DNA of 36,686 nucleotides from Advenella alkanexedens (GCF_019132845.1 NZ_JAHSPR010000014.1:1-36686), one strand, 5' to 3'. Numbered from the stretch's first letter, positions 1 to 7,751 are shown. Numbers and translations are program-made. The notes: a model not told the origin generated them from the sequence alone.

Positions 1-2
1 TG

Positions 3-235
3 TTAAGCGGCCTGACAGGCGGTTTAACCGGTGGTGGTCAAGGGGGTGGCTTGTTGGGTGGCCTGTTAGGTGGCTCAACCGGCAATCCCGGAACGGGTGC
101 TGCTGCTTCAGGCGGCCTCTTGGGCGGTCTGCTGGGTGGTGGACAATCTGGCGGTCAGTCAGGTGGCCTGTTAGGCGGCTTGCTGGGCGGTGGCCAGGGT
201 GGTGGCCTGCTTGGTGGTTTGCTGGGTGGCGGAGC
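3..235 (+). repeat. Leu/Gly-coding degenerate tandem repeat (LLGG units)
   Basis: Repeats of the type ggcctgttaggtggc encode GLLGG and GLLGGG(Q) about eight times inside the adhesin gene, and the array continues beyond the left edge. Units vary at third positions, so the array is degenerate rather than a recent exact expansion. It could still change length by recombination or slippage. Confidence 0.75.
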
Positions 236-2102
236 TCAAGGCGGTTCAGGCAACGTACTGGACTTGGCTACGGGCATTACCTTGCCCCAAAACCAGCTTG
301 GCAATACGCTTGACGGTGTGTTGACACCTGTTTTGAAACCGGTTGAAGGCCTGCTTAACTCCCTGTTGGGTGCCTTGGCTCCGGTTGTTAATCCGGTTGT
401 AGGCGTTGTTAATGGTGTTACAAGCAACCTGGGTATCGAGTTGCCACAAAATCTGCATCTGGATCTGGTTGATGATTTGTCGTTGGCATTGCAGGGCAAA
501 CAGCCACTGGACCTGGCATTGTTGCAATCTGACGGTAATATTTTAGGTTTGGTGCAGCCTGCTGCTGCACCTACTCCCGGTAACCCAATCCCTGCCCCTG
601 TTGTTGGTGAAATTGCAATTGGTGGTGGAGAAATAAACGGTTTGGGTACCGGTGCTCTTGCTACCGCTAATGGTGCAGGCGCCATGGCGATTGGTGATGG
701 AGCCAAGGCCAGTGGTGCATTAACGACCGCTTTGGGTACAGGCGCAGCGGCTACGGCTGAGGCTACTGTGGCCTTGGGTGGTGCCGCTTCTGCGGCAAAG
801 GCTGGCGCTACTGCCATAGGCTCTGGTGCTTCTGCCGCGGGAGAGGGTTCTACCGCTTTAGGTTTAGGTGCTCTGGCGACAGTCAATAACTCTGTGGCAA
901 TCGGTGCGCTTGCTCAAGCGACAGCAACAAATGCTGTTGCCCTGGGTACAGGCTCTGTTGCCGACGAAGCCAATACCGTTTCAGTCGGTTCAGTGGGTAA
1001 TGAGCGTCGTATCACTAATGTTGCAAATGGCACTAAAGGCAGTGATGCCGCTACCGTTGGACAATTGACACCAGTTATTAATGCATTGGGTGGTGGTGCC
1101 AACATCGCGCTAAACGGTACAGTGACCGGCCCCACTTACAATGGTTTCTCTGATGCCAGTCAGTCATTTACTGATGTGGGAAGTGCCTTGTATTACCTGG
1201 ATACTCGTGTTACCGACCTTGAAAATAACGTTGTGGGTGGCAATAATCTGGTACAGCAAGATACTGTTTCAAGAGATATTACTGTCGGTAAAGATACCGA
1301 TGGCAGTGTGGTGAACTTTCAGAATAAAGACAGCCAGGCCCGTAAGTTGACTGGCGTGGCAGCGGGTGCAGTTAATGCAACAAGTACCGATGCTATCAAC
1401 GGTGCTCAATTGCATGCGACCAATCAATCCATTGCCGATGCGCTGGGTGGAAATACAGTAGTTAATATTGATGGTTCCATTACTGGCACCACCTACAATA
1501 TCAATGAGATTACTCAAGGTGGTATTGTTAACAATAACTACACTAATGTTGGAGATGCTTTTAACAGCGTCAGTAATTCCGTAACCAATCTATATAATCA
1601 GGTTAATGATGGCAAGATTGGTCTGGTTCAGCAGGCAAGTCCCAACGCAGCCATTACCGTAGGTAAATCTACAGGTGGCAACGAGGTTAATTTCAGGAAT
1701 GAAAGTGGTGAGGCCCGTCGCCTGACCGGTGTTGCTGAAGCGGTTGACGGAACCGATGCCGTGAACCTGGATCAGGTTACCCGTATGGTTCAGGGTGCAA
1801 CACCCGCTGATTTAACCGAAGTACGTAACGACATCTCATCCCTGCGTGGTGATGTCCGCCGTGTTGAAAAACGTGCTGATGCCGGTGCCGCAACTGCCAT
1901 GGCTGTTGCAGGCCTGCCGCAGGCTTATTTGCCAGGCAAGAGCATGATTTCCATGGCTGGTGGTGTTTATGCCTCTGAGTCTGGTTATGCTATTGGTGCT
2001 TCTACTGTTACAGAAAACGGCAAGTGGGTACTTAAAGGTAGCGTGGCAGGATCTTCACGTGGCCAAATGGGTGCAACCGTTGGTGCCGGTTACCAGTGGT
2101 AA
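3..2102 (+). CDS. Trimeric autotransporter adhesin (YadA/Hia family), 5' end outside window
   Basis: The reading frame is open to the left edge, so only the C-terminal part (about 699 residues) is present and the true start is upstream. The first ~80 residues are Leu/Gly/Gln repeats built on LLGG. Then come short head-type repeats rich in Ala/Gly (AIGDGA, ALGTGA, AIGSGA), a neck-like segment ending DAATVGQL, two copies of a stalk/neck unit (LVQQ...ITVGK...VNF...ARxLTGVA...DA.N), a short coiled segment (about SSLRGDVRRVEKRAD) and a C-terminal membrane anchor ending in Trp (GAGYQW). These are the parts of a type Vc secreted adhesin, which trimerises in the outer membrane and projects a fibre that binds surfaces or host molecules. 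The ligand cannot be read from the sequence. Internal TTG/ATG codons are not the real start. A strong hairpin follows the stop codon. Confidence 0.9.
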   Translation, partial: LSGLTGGLTGGGQGGGLLGGLLGGSTGNPGTGAAASGGLLGGLLGGGQSGGQSGGLLGGLLGGGQGGGLLGGLLGGGAQGGSGNVLDLATGITLPQNQLGNTLDGVLTPVLKPVEGLLNSLLGALAPVVNPVVGVVNGVTSNLGIELPQNLHLDLVDDLSLALQGKQPLDLALLQSDGNILGLVQPAAAPTPGNPIPAPVVGEIAIGGGEINGLGTGALATANGAGAMAIGDGAKASGALTTALGTGAAATAEATVALGGAASAAKAGATAIGSGASAAGEGSTALGLGALATVNNSVAIGALAQATATNAVALGTGSVADEANTVSVGSVGNERRITNVANGTKGSDAATVGQLTPVINALGGGANIALNGTVTGPTYNGFSDASQSFTDVGSALYYLDTRVTDLENNVVGGNNLVQQDTVSRDITVGKDTDGSVVNFQNKDSQARKLTGVAAGAVNATSTDAINGAQLHATNQSIADALGGNTVVNIDGSITGTTYNINEITQGGIVNNNYTNVGDAFNSVSNSVTNLYNQVNDGKIGLVQQASPNAAITVGKSTGGNEVNFRNESGEARRLTGVAEAVDGTDAVNLDQVTRMVQGATPADLTEVRNDISSLRGDVRRVEKRADAGAATAMAVAGLPQAYLPGKSMISMAGGVYASESGYAIGASTVTENGKWVLKGSVAGSSRGQMGATVGAGYQW

Positions 2103-2105
2103 TAA

Positions 2106-2136
2106 GCGCTCAGGACTAGAATCCTAGTCCTTGCGC
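2106..2136 (+). terminator. Hairpin directly after the adhesin stop codon
   Basis: GCGC and an 8-bp perfect stem (AGGACTAG/CTAGTCCT, loop AATC) closed by GCGC lie four bases after the stop. There is no U-run, so this may be a 3'-end stabilising hairpin working together with the terminator that follows. Confidence 0.5.
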
Positions 2137-2141
2137 CCAAT

Positions 2142-2180
2142 AAAAAACCGCTATTCCCTGTAAGGGATAGCGGTTTTTTT
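2142..2180 (+). terminator. Rho-independent terminator of the adhesin gene
   Basis: The stem AAAAAACCGCTAT(T)CCC / GGGATAGCGGTTTTTT has a one-base bulge and loop TGTAA, and it ends in a run of seven T. The A-run on the left arm could also make it work on the opposite strand. It insulates the cat genes from the adhesin gene. Confidence 0.85.
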
Positions 2181-2194
2181 AATGATGCATACTC

Positions 2195-2209
2195 ATACCT
2201 TTTTGGTAT
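2195..2209 (+). promoter_or_regulatory. LysR-type operator (CatM/BenM box) of catBA
   Basis: An exact ATAC-N7-GTAT box lies inside the 17-bp palindrome CATACC-TTTTT-GGTATG. BenM and CatM are known to bind ATAC-N7-GTAT. The centre (2202) is 28 bp before the predicted -35 and 52 bp before the predicted -10, which puts it near -64, the usual recognition-site position for LysR activators. Confidence 0.8.
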
Positions 2210-2229
2210 GAATTGCAATAAATTCCGTA

Positions 2230-2259
2230 TTAGACCCATCAGGCTTGTGCTTATATACT
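2230..2259 (+). promoter_or_regulatory. Predicted catB promoter
   Basis: The elements are TTAGAC (2230-2235), an 18-base spacer and TATACT (2254-2259), giving a transcript start near 2266. The weak -35 fits a promoter that needs the LysR activator bound just upstream. Confidence 0.6.
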
Positions 2260-2301
2260 CTTGAAATATTAATGAAAAGCAGTATTTCATCAGAGGAAAA
2301 G

Positions 2302-3420
2302 ATGGACGCAACGATTGTTGAAGTTAATACCCGGATTTTGGATATCCCTACCATCAGGCCACACAAAATGTCTGTGGCTACCATGCATTGCCAAAGCATT
2401 GTGCTGGTGCGCATCAAGACTTCTGATGGCATTGAAGGTATTGGAGAGGCCACGACCATTGGTGGCTTGAATTATGGTGGCGAAAGCCCTGAAAGCATCA
2501 AGACAAATATTGACAGTTATTTTGCGCCTCTTATTGTTGGTCAATCAGCCACTAAACTGGCGGCCTTGCGCAAACTGATCAATAAAACCATTAAAGACAA
2601 TCGTTTTGCCAAGTGCGCGATAGAAACGGCTTTATACGATGCCTATGCCAAACGTCTTGGCGTTCCGCTGAATGCCCTGTTCGGTGGTGTGGTTGCCAAT
2701 GAAATCAAAGTGGCCTGGACGCTGGCCAGTGGCGATACGCAAAAAGATATTGCCGAAGCAGAGCAGATGTTGGAAACACGTCGACACAATATATTCAAAC
2801 TGAAAATTGGCATGCGCTCACCCAAAGACGATATCAAGCATATCGCTGCCATCAGGAAGGCTGTGGGTGATGATGTCAGCATTCGTGTTGATATCAATCA
2901 GGGCTGGTCTGAAACCCAGACAGTACAAAACCTGCGTGCTTTGGCTGATGTGGGTGTAGAGCTGGTGGAACAGCCGATTCATGAGAAAAACCTGGCGGGT
3001 ATGCAACGCTTGACGGCGCTGGGCATTGTACCAATTATGGCCGATGAGTCCCTGAAAGGTCCGGAAGATGGGTTTACGCTTGCTTCACAGCATTGTGCCA
3101 ATGTGTTCGCCATCAAGATTGAGCAGGCCGGTGGTTTGCAGCATGCCCGTGATTTGATTGGTATTGCGCAAGCGGCTGATATTGCCTTGTATGGTGGTAC
3201 GATGCTTGAAGGATCTATTGCAACCATTGCAGCAGCCCATTTGTTTGCGACCTTGAACAATCTCGAGTGGGGGACTGAATTGTTTGGACCGCTTCTGTTG
3301 AAAGATGAGATTCTGGCAACACCGCTGGATTACAGTAATTTCACCCTGAAAATCCCAACCGGTCCGGGTCTGGGCATCAGTCTGGACGATGATAAGGTGA
3401 ATTTTTACACACGCAAATAA
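2302..3420 (+). CDS. catB: Muconate cycloisomerase (CatB)
   Basis: Converts cis,cis-muconate to (+)-muconolactone, the second step of the catechol branch of the 3-oxoadipate pathway, in the cytoplasm. It is an enolase-superfamily protein of 372 residues, the normal family length. The key residues are visible: the KxK pair K166/K168 (FKLKIG), metal ligands D197 (VDIN), E223 (VEQP) and D248 (ADES), and K272 (IKIEQAGG). These are each one less than the Pseudomonas numbering, which supports the ATG at 2302. That start has AGAGGA just upstream, whereas the longer TTG frame from 2245 would begin before the predicted transcript start. It is the first gene of a catB-catA unit (63-base gap) under a CatM-type operator. 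Unlike classical catBCA operons, catC is not next to it but in the leftward operon. Confidence 0.95.
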   Translation: MDATIVEVNTRILDIPTIRPHKMSVATMHCQSIVLVRIKTSDGIEGIGEATTIGGLNYGGESPESIKTNIDSYFAPLIVGQSATKLAALRKLINKTIKDNRFAKCAIETALYDAYAKRLGVPLNALFGGVVANEIKVAWTLASGDTQKDIAEAEQMLETRRHNIFKLKIGMRSPKDDIKHIAAIRKAVGDDVSIRVDINQGWSETQTVQNLRALADVGVELVEQPIHEKNLAGMQRLTALGIVPIMADESLKGPEDGFTLASQHCANVFAIKIEQAGGLQHARDLIGIAQAADIALYGGTMLEGSIATIAAAHLFATLNNLEWGTELFGPLLLKDEILATPLDYSNFTLKIPTGPGLGISLDDDKVNFYTRK

Positions 3421-3483
3421 CGGCTATATAAGCGTTAAACATTTATTGAAATTTTTTATCACTTCGCAAAAGGAAGAGACATT

Positions 3484-4389
3484 ATGAGTAAAGAGTCCGT
3501 TGCCGCGTTGCTGGCACAAATGCAGGCTACCGAGTCCCCCGTTGCCGATGAGCGCATCAAGGCAATCATCAATCGTATCATTAGCGATTTGTTCAATACG
3601 ATCGAAGATTTTGATATTACCCCCAGCGAGTTCTGGACAGCATTGAATTTCCTGGCCAACAGTGGTCAGGAGTATGGCCTGATCGCAGCTGGTCTGGGTT
3701 TTGAGCGCTTGCTTGATATCCGTTTGGATGAGGAAGAGGCTGCTGCCGGTATTACCGGTGGTACACCACGTACTATTGAAGGACCTTTGTATGTGGCCGG
3801 TGCACCAGAATCCGTAGGATTTGCCCGTCTGGACAAGGATGGTGAGATTGGTGAGCCGCTGGTGATGGAAGGTGTGGTGCGTGATGAGGCAGGTAATCCG
3901 CTGAAAAACGCTTTGGTTGAAGTATGGCATGCCAACCACTTGGGCAATTATTCCCACTTCGATCCTTCACAGGAAGAGTTTAACCTGCGTCGCAGTATTC
4001 GTACCGATGAAAACGGCCGTTACTGTTTCCGCAGTGTGCTGCCCGTTGGATACAGTGTTCCTCCCGGTGGCGCAACCGATGTGATCCTGAAAAAACTGGG
4101 TCGTCATGGTCATCGTCCTGCACACATTCACTTCTTTGTGACCGCTGAAGGCCAGCGCAAGCTGACAACCCAGATCAATATTGATGGTGATCCATACCTG
4201 TGGGATGACTTCGCTTTTGCAACCCGTGAGGGATTGGTTCCTGAGGTCAAGAAAGAGTCTGATCCTGAAGTGATCAAGAAATATGACATGAATGGCCCAT
4301 TCTCTCATATCGAATTCAACTTTGATCTGCATGCCGATCGCCAGAATTTGATCAGTACTGAAGTAACCCGCGCTCGCGCACAAGCTTAA
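3484..4389 (+). CDS. catA: Catechol 1,2-dioxygenase (CatA)
   Basis: An intradiol ring-cleaving non-haem Fe(III) enzyme that turns catechol plus O2 into cis,cis-muconate, the substrate of the upstream CatB. The 301-residue length is typical. There is an N-terminal helical linker domain (about 1-100) that mediates dimerisation in the family, then the intradiol dioxygenase beta-sandwich. The four iron ligands are recognisable: Y156 (NYSHFD), Y190 (PVGYSVPPGG), H214 and H216 (RPAHIHFF). The ribosome-binding site AAAGGAAGAG lies just ahead of the ATG. Co-transcription with catB is inferred from spacing and the lack of a terminator between them. No benzoate or phenol hydroxylase genes are in the window, so the source of catechol is encoded elsewhere. 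Confidence 0.96.
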   Translation: MSKESVAALLAQMQATESPVADERIKAIINRIISDLFNTIEDFDITPSEFWTALNFLANSGQEYGLIAAGLGFERLLDIRLDEEEAAAGITGGTPRTIEGPLYVAGAPESVGFARLDKDGEIGEPLVMEGVVRDEAGNPLKNALVEVWHANHLGNYSHFDPSQEEFNLRRSIRTDENGRYCFRSVLPVGYSVPPGGATDVILKKLGRHGHRPAHIHFFVTAEGQRKLTTQINIDGDPYLWDDFAFATREGLVPEVKKESDPEVIKKYDMNGPFSHIEFNFDLHADRQNLISTEVTRARAQA

Positions 4390-4460
4390 TGTTCGCACCT
4401 TTTCAGCATGGCTGGGAAGGTGCTTGCCATAAAGGCAGTTTGAGCAAATCGTTTTTTCTG

Positions 4461-4507
4461 CAACAATGCCGGCATATTCTGTTTAAACAGATATGCCGGC
4501 ATTGTTG
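4461..4507. terminator. 47-base near-perfect palindrome between convergent catA and catD
   Basis: A 17-bp outer stem (CAACAATGCCGGCATAT and its complement) is followed by one bulged T and the inner palindrome CTGTTTAAACAG, 23 base pairs in all. It sits between two convergent operons, so it probably ends or protects both transcripts. Neither strand has a U-run after it, so it is not a standard intrinsic terminator. Confidence 0.6.
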
Positions 4508-4520
4508 TCATGGCAGGGAG

Positions 4521-5300
4521 TTATCTCTTCAGAAAGTCTTCCAGGGCACGATTGAAGGCTTCACTGGCTTCAATATTGGACAAGTGTGAGGCATCCAGAT
4601 CAACCCGTTTTGATCCGGCAATTTTTTCTGCCATCGCATCGGCATCGGCCACGGTGGTTACCGGATCATGGCTTCCAGCCACAATCAGGGTAGGCGTTTT
4701 GATCAGTGCGATTTTTTCACGTAAATCGGCTTTGGCCAAAGCATCGCAACATGAGGCATAGCCTTCGGCGTCCGTCTGGCGCAAGCCGTTAATCAGCGCA
4801 TTAACACTAGCCGGGTTGGCCTGTACGAAGCCTTCGGTAAACCAGCGGCCGGCAGAACCATCGGCGACCGGATTCATGCCTTCAGAACGAACCAGAGCGG
4901 CCCGATCATTCCAGCCAGCTTCCTGGCCGATTTTGGCAGCGGTGTTGCACACCACCAGTTTATCCAGTTTTTCAGGAGCATGAATGCCCAGCCACTGTCC
5001 AATCAGACCACCCATTGAAATGCCGCAAAAACTGAACTTTTCGATGCCCAGGGCCTGGGTGATTTGCAGCACATCATTGCCCAGTTGTTCAAGCGTATAA
5101 GGGCCTTTGTTTTTGACGGATTCACCATGCCCACGGGTATCGTAGCTCAAGACACGATAGTTTTTGCTGAAATAGTCCACCTGTTTGGCCCACATGCTGT
5201 GGGTGGTACCCAGGGAGTTTGAGAAAAATAGAACCGGGGTGTTTTCGGGACCGTTCAACTCGTAGTTGAAGGTTTCATTATTAATCTGGATAGAGCTCAT
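4521..5300 (-). CDS. catD: 3-oxoadipate enol-lactonase (CatD/PcaD)
   Basis: Hydrolyses 3-oxoadipate enol-lactone to 3-oxoadipate, the step after CatC. It is an alpha/beta hydrolase of 259 residues, normal for the family, with the nucleophile elbow GISMGG (G-x-S-x-G), a late Asp region (GSHDPVTT) and the catalytic His in DASHLSNIE. The reading frame extends 11 codons upstream, but the start at 5300 (MSSIQINN) has AGGAA at the right spacing and matches the usual N-terminus. It is the third gene of a leftward tctC-catC-catD operon. I call it catD rather than pcaD because catC is directly upstream and no protocatechuate genes are nearby. Confidence 0.93.
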   Translation of the reverse strand: MSSIQINNETFNYELNGPENTPVLFFSNSLGTTHSMWAKQVDYFSKNYRVLSYDTRGHGESVKNKGPYTLEQLGNDVLQITQALGIEKFSFCGISMGGLIGQWLGIHAPEKLDKLVVCNTAAKIGQEAGWNDRAALVRSEGMNPVADGSAGRWFTEGFVQANPASVNALINGLRQTDAEGYASCCDALAKADLREKIALIKTPTLIVAGSHDPVTTVADADAMAEKIAGSKRVDLDASHLSNIEASEAFNRALEDFLKR

Positions 5301-5385
5301 AAATGTTCCTGTTGCTGAAAAACAAAACAGCAAACCGGGTTTGAAGTTTGCTGTTATAAGATGACTGGGGTGACAAGCAGGTGGG

Positions 5386-5661
5386 TTAAATGGCCGAAGG
5401 ATGTCGGCACAGGGCCGTTACCTTGATATCCATGTACGGGAACAGGGGCAGGCCAGACAGCAATGTGTGCAGTTCTTCATTGCTTTCCACATCAAAAATA
5501 CTGACGTTTTTATATTCGCCCACCACGCGCCAGATGTAAGCCCATTTGCCGGAGCGTTGCAGTTCCTGTGAGTATGCCTTTTCAGTAGCCTTGATTTCAT
5601 TGGCCACTTCCTCGGGCATATCGTGAGGAATATTAACGTTCATTTCAACCATGTATAGCAT
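5386..5661 (-). CDS. catC: Muconolactone delta-isomerase (CatC)
   Basis: Isomerises muconolactone to 3-oxoadipate enol-lactone, which the downstream CatD hydrolyses. The 91-residue ferredoxin-like protein is close to the family's usual length of about 92-97 and forms decamers in known members. The N-terminus MLYMVEMNVNIPHDMP resembles the standard start of CatC, and the segment HTLLSGLPLFPYMDIKVTAL is the family's C-terminal half. AAAGGA lies 6 bases before the start. The gap to catD is 85 bases and to the Bug gene 43 bases, with no terminator visible, so the three genes are probably one transcript. Confidence 0.93.
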   Translation of the reverse strand: MLYMVEMNVNIPHDMPEEVANEIKATEKAYSQELQRSGKWAYIWRVVGEYKNVSIFDVESNEELHTLLSGLPLFPYMDIKVTALCRHPSAI

Positions 5662-5704
5662 ATGCGTTCCTTTAAAAAAGATAGTCCATGAGTATTCATT
5701 TTAC

Positions 5705-6697
5705 TCAGTTCGCGGAAATTCCCGTGTCTTTGATGATTTTTTGCCATTTGGTGGTTTCATCCTGCAGGTAAGCTTTCAGTTCTTCAGGTGTGCTGCCGAT
5801 TTTTTCCGCACCAATCGTGGCAAAGGTGGTTTTGACCTTTTCTGAGTCCATGGCGTTTAACATGGCTTTATTCAGTGTCTGGATAACGTCGTCGGGCGTG
5901 CCGGCTGGCGCAAAGGTGGCAAACCAAGGGGTCAATTCATAGCCTTTCAGCCCGCTTTCTGCAACCGTGGGCAGGTCGGGCAGGGTGGAAGAGCGTTTAT
6001 CGGTTGTAATGGCCAGTGCCTTGAGTTTGCCTGCATCAATATGGGGTTTGGCAGAGGTAATGCTGTCAAACATGTAATCCACCTGTCCACCCAGTAAATC
6101 GGTGACAGCCGGGCCACTGCCACGGTATGGAACATGTAGCATGTCCAGTTTGCCCAGGTAAGTAAACAATGCACCCGCCAGGTGAATGGAAGTGCCCACA
6201 CCTGCCGAGGCGTAGGTGTATTTACCGGGGTTTTCTTTGCTCTGTTCAATCACGTCCTTGACTGAGTTGACATCATTGCGGCTATCCTGGGTGACCAGAA
6301 TATTGGGGACGGCGGCCAGCAGGGAAATGGGGGAAAAGTCCTTGATGGGGTCGTAAGTGAGTTGTTTGTATAATGAGGGGTTGACTGCCATGCCGTTGGC
6401 AACAATCATGATGGTATAACCATCGGGTTTGGCACTGGCAACTTGCGCAGCACCAATATTGCCGCCTGCACCGGGTTTATTTTCAACCACAATAGATTGG
6501 CCCAGTTCCTGGCTCATGGCTTCACCCAGCGTGCGGGCAATAACATCCATGGCACCACCGGGCGGGAAGGGAACAATCCAGGAAATCGGACGCTCGGGGT
6601 AGGCGGCCAGCGCGCTATTGGAAAGAGCAAGCAAACTGCCGGCAGTGGCAAGTGTTAATATTTTTTTTGCCACAAATGAACGATTGCGGTTTGGCAT
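5705..6697 (-). CDS. Bug/TctC-family tripartite tricarboxylate-type periplasmic binding protein
   Basis: A periplasmic solute receptor of 330 residues. It has a Sec signal peptide (residues 1-31, cut after SNSALA), then the typical mature start YPERPISWIVPFPPGGAMDVIAR and the GANGxMAVNPSLYK and AGVGTSIHLAGALF segments of the Bug family. Bug proteins bind carboxylates or amides and deliver them to TctAB permeases or act as sensors. Thousands occur in Alcaligenaceae genomes, often without permease genes nearby, as here. It is the first gene of the operon with catC and catD and is divergent from catR, so it should be induced with the pathway. I infer that its ligand is an aromatic acid, muconate or another pathway-linked carboxylate, but the sequence does not show this. 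GGAGA precedes the start. Confidence 0.88.
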   Translation of the reverse strand: MPNRNRSFVAKKILTLATAGSLLALSNSALAAYPERPISWIVPFPPGGAMDVIARTLGEAMSQELGQSIVVENKPGAGGNIGAAQVASAKPDGYTIMIVANGMAVNPSLYKQLTYDPIKDFSPISLLAAVPNILVTQDSRNDVNSVKDVIEQSKENPGKYTYASAGVGTSIHLAGALFTYLGKLDMLHVPYRGSGPAVTDLLGGQVDYMFDSITSAKPHIDAGKLKALAITTDKRSSTLPDLPTVAESGLKGYELTPWFATFAPAGTPDDVIQTLNKAMLNAMDSEKVKTTFATIGAEKIGSTPEELKAYLQDETTKWQKIIKDTGISAN

Positions 6698-6790
6698 CAG
6701 GGAAATCTCCGGAATTAAGGTATGGAATATATCCTGTCATAGGGAATGACTGAATGGGATATAGCCATATGATTTAATATAGATGAAATA

Positions 6791-6819
6791 ATTATCCTTG
6801 TAGTTTTTTCTGCTGTCTA
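6791..6819 (-). promoter_or_regulatory. Predicted promoter of tctC-catC-catD
   Basis: Read on the minus strand: TAGACA (6819-6814), a 17-base spacer and GATAAT (6796-6791), with a start near 6784. The -10 begins 52 bp from the centre of the operator at 6841-6855, the same distance as at catB. Confidence 0.6.
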
Positions 6820-6840
6820 AGACTATATTTGTAGGTGTCA

Positions 6841-6855
6841 ATACTTTAAAGGTAT
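6841..6855. promoter_or_regulatory. LysR-type operator (CatM/BenM box) between catR and tctC
   Basis: A second exact ATAC-N7-GTAT (spacer TTTAAAG). For the leftward operon it lies near -64. For catR it overlaps the untranslated leader five bases before the ATG, so bound regulator could also repress its own gene. Confidence 0.8.
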
Positions 6856-6860
6856 GGGTT

Positions 6861-7751
6861 ATGGAGTTAAGACAAATTCGGTACTTTCATTGTGTTGCAC
6901 GGGAACTTAGTTTTACCCGGGCGGCCAAGTTACTGCATATCGCGCAGCCGCCGTTAAGCAGACAAATCAAACTACTGGAGGAAGAACTGGGGGTCAAGGT
7001 CTTCGAGCGCCAGGGGCGTGGAATCCGTCTTACTGATGCGGGCAAGTACTTTATGGATCATACCCAGAAAATGACCCAGCAGCTGGAAGAGACCATCAAG
7101 GCTACGCAACGGATCGGCAAGAAAGACCGTGTCTGGTTTGGTGTGGGGTTTGTGCCTTCCACGCTTTATGGCTACATGCCTGATTTTATCCGTGCTTTAA
7201 GGGAATTGAGTGAGCAGGTGGAAATCGGTCTGGTGGAAATGACGACCTTGCAACAGTTTGAAGCCTTGAAAATGGGACGTATTGATCTTGGTATCGGGCG
7301 GATCAAATTAAGCGATCCTGAAATTGCACGTGTGGTGCTGCGTGATGAATCCCTGGTGGTGGCTGTGCCCAGATATCACCGGTTGGCCAGTGTGGCGGGG
7401 GTTGGGGTCAATGAAATCTTGCAGGAATCACTGATTGTGTATCCGGCCGCTCCTCGTCCCAGTTATGCGGACCATGTTCTGGATTTGTTCAGTCAGCATG
7501 GGTATGTGCCCAATGTCGTGCAGGAAGTCAACGAGTTGCAAACGGCGATTGGCCTGGTGGCCGCCGGTATCGGTATTGCGCTGGTTCCCGAGTCGGTGAG
7601 ACGATTGTTGCGTGACGATGTGGTTTATATTGACTTTCAGGCGGTTGGGTTCACTTCACCGATCATGATGAGTTGGCGTAAAAATGATGAGTCAGGACTC
7701 TTGAAAGACGTTGTGGCGCTGGCTAAAAACATGGCAATGGAATATAAGTAA
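6861..7751 (+). CDS. catR: LysR-type regulator of catechol degradation (CatM/BenM/CatR type)
   Basis: A 296-residue LysR activator. Residues 1-60 form the winged helix-turn-helix (MELRQIRYFHCVARELSFTRAA... QPPLSRQI), very like BenM/CatM, and the rest is the periplasmic-binding-protein-like effector domain. Residues known to contact muconate in BenM (Ser99, Thr128) have counterparts at S100 (GFVPST) and T129 (EMTTLQQF), so cis,cis-muconate is the likely co-inducer. It is divergent from tctC-catCD, with a 163-base shared region holding an ATAC-N7-GTAT box. A second box precedes catB. AidB-like and permease genes follow in the same direction. The symbol catR is chosen for its position. The resemblance to BenM leaves a benzoate response possible. 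Confidence 0.9.
   Translation: MELRQIRYFHCVARELSFTRAAKLLHIAQPPLSRQIKLLEEELGVKVFERQGRGIRLTDAGKYFMDHTQKMTQQLEETIKATQRIGKKDRVWFGVGFVPSTLYGYMPDFIRALRELSEQVEIGLVEMTTLQQFEALKMGRIDLGIGRIKLSDPEIARVVLRDESLVVAVPRYHRLASVAGVGVNEILQESLIVYPAAPRPSYADHVLDLFSQHGYVPNVVQEVNELQTAIGLVAAGIGIALVPESVRRLLRDDVVYIDFQAVGFTSPIMMSWRKNDESGLLKDVVALAKNMAMEYK

Noticed and set aside
236-886. Long open frame on the minus strand opposite the adhesin gene
   Set aside because: It arises from the Ala/Gly-rich repeats of the real gene, is Ala/Pro-rich low complexity and has no ribosome-binding site or family pattern.
4389-4761. Small plus-strand open frames after catA
   Set aside because: They run through the palindrome and antisense to catD and have no coding features.
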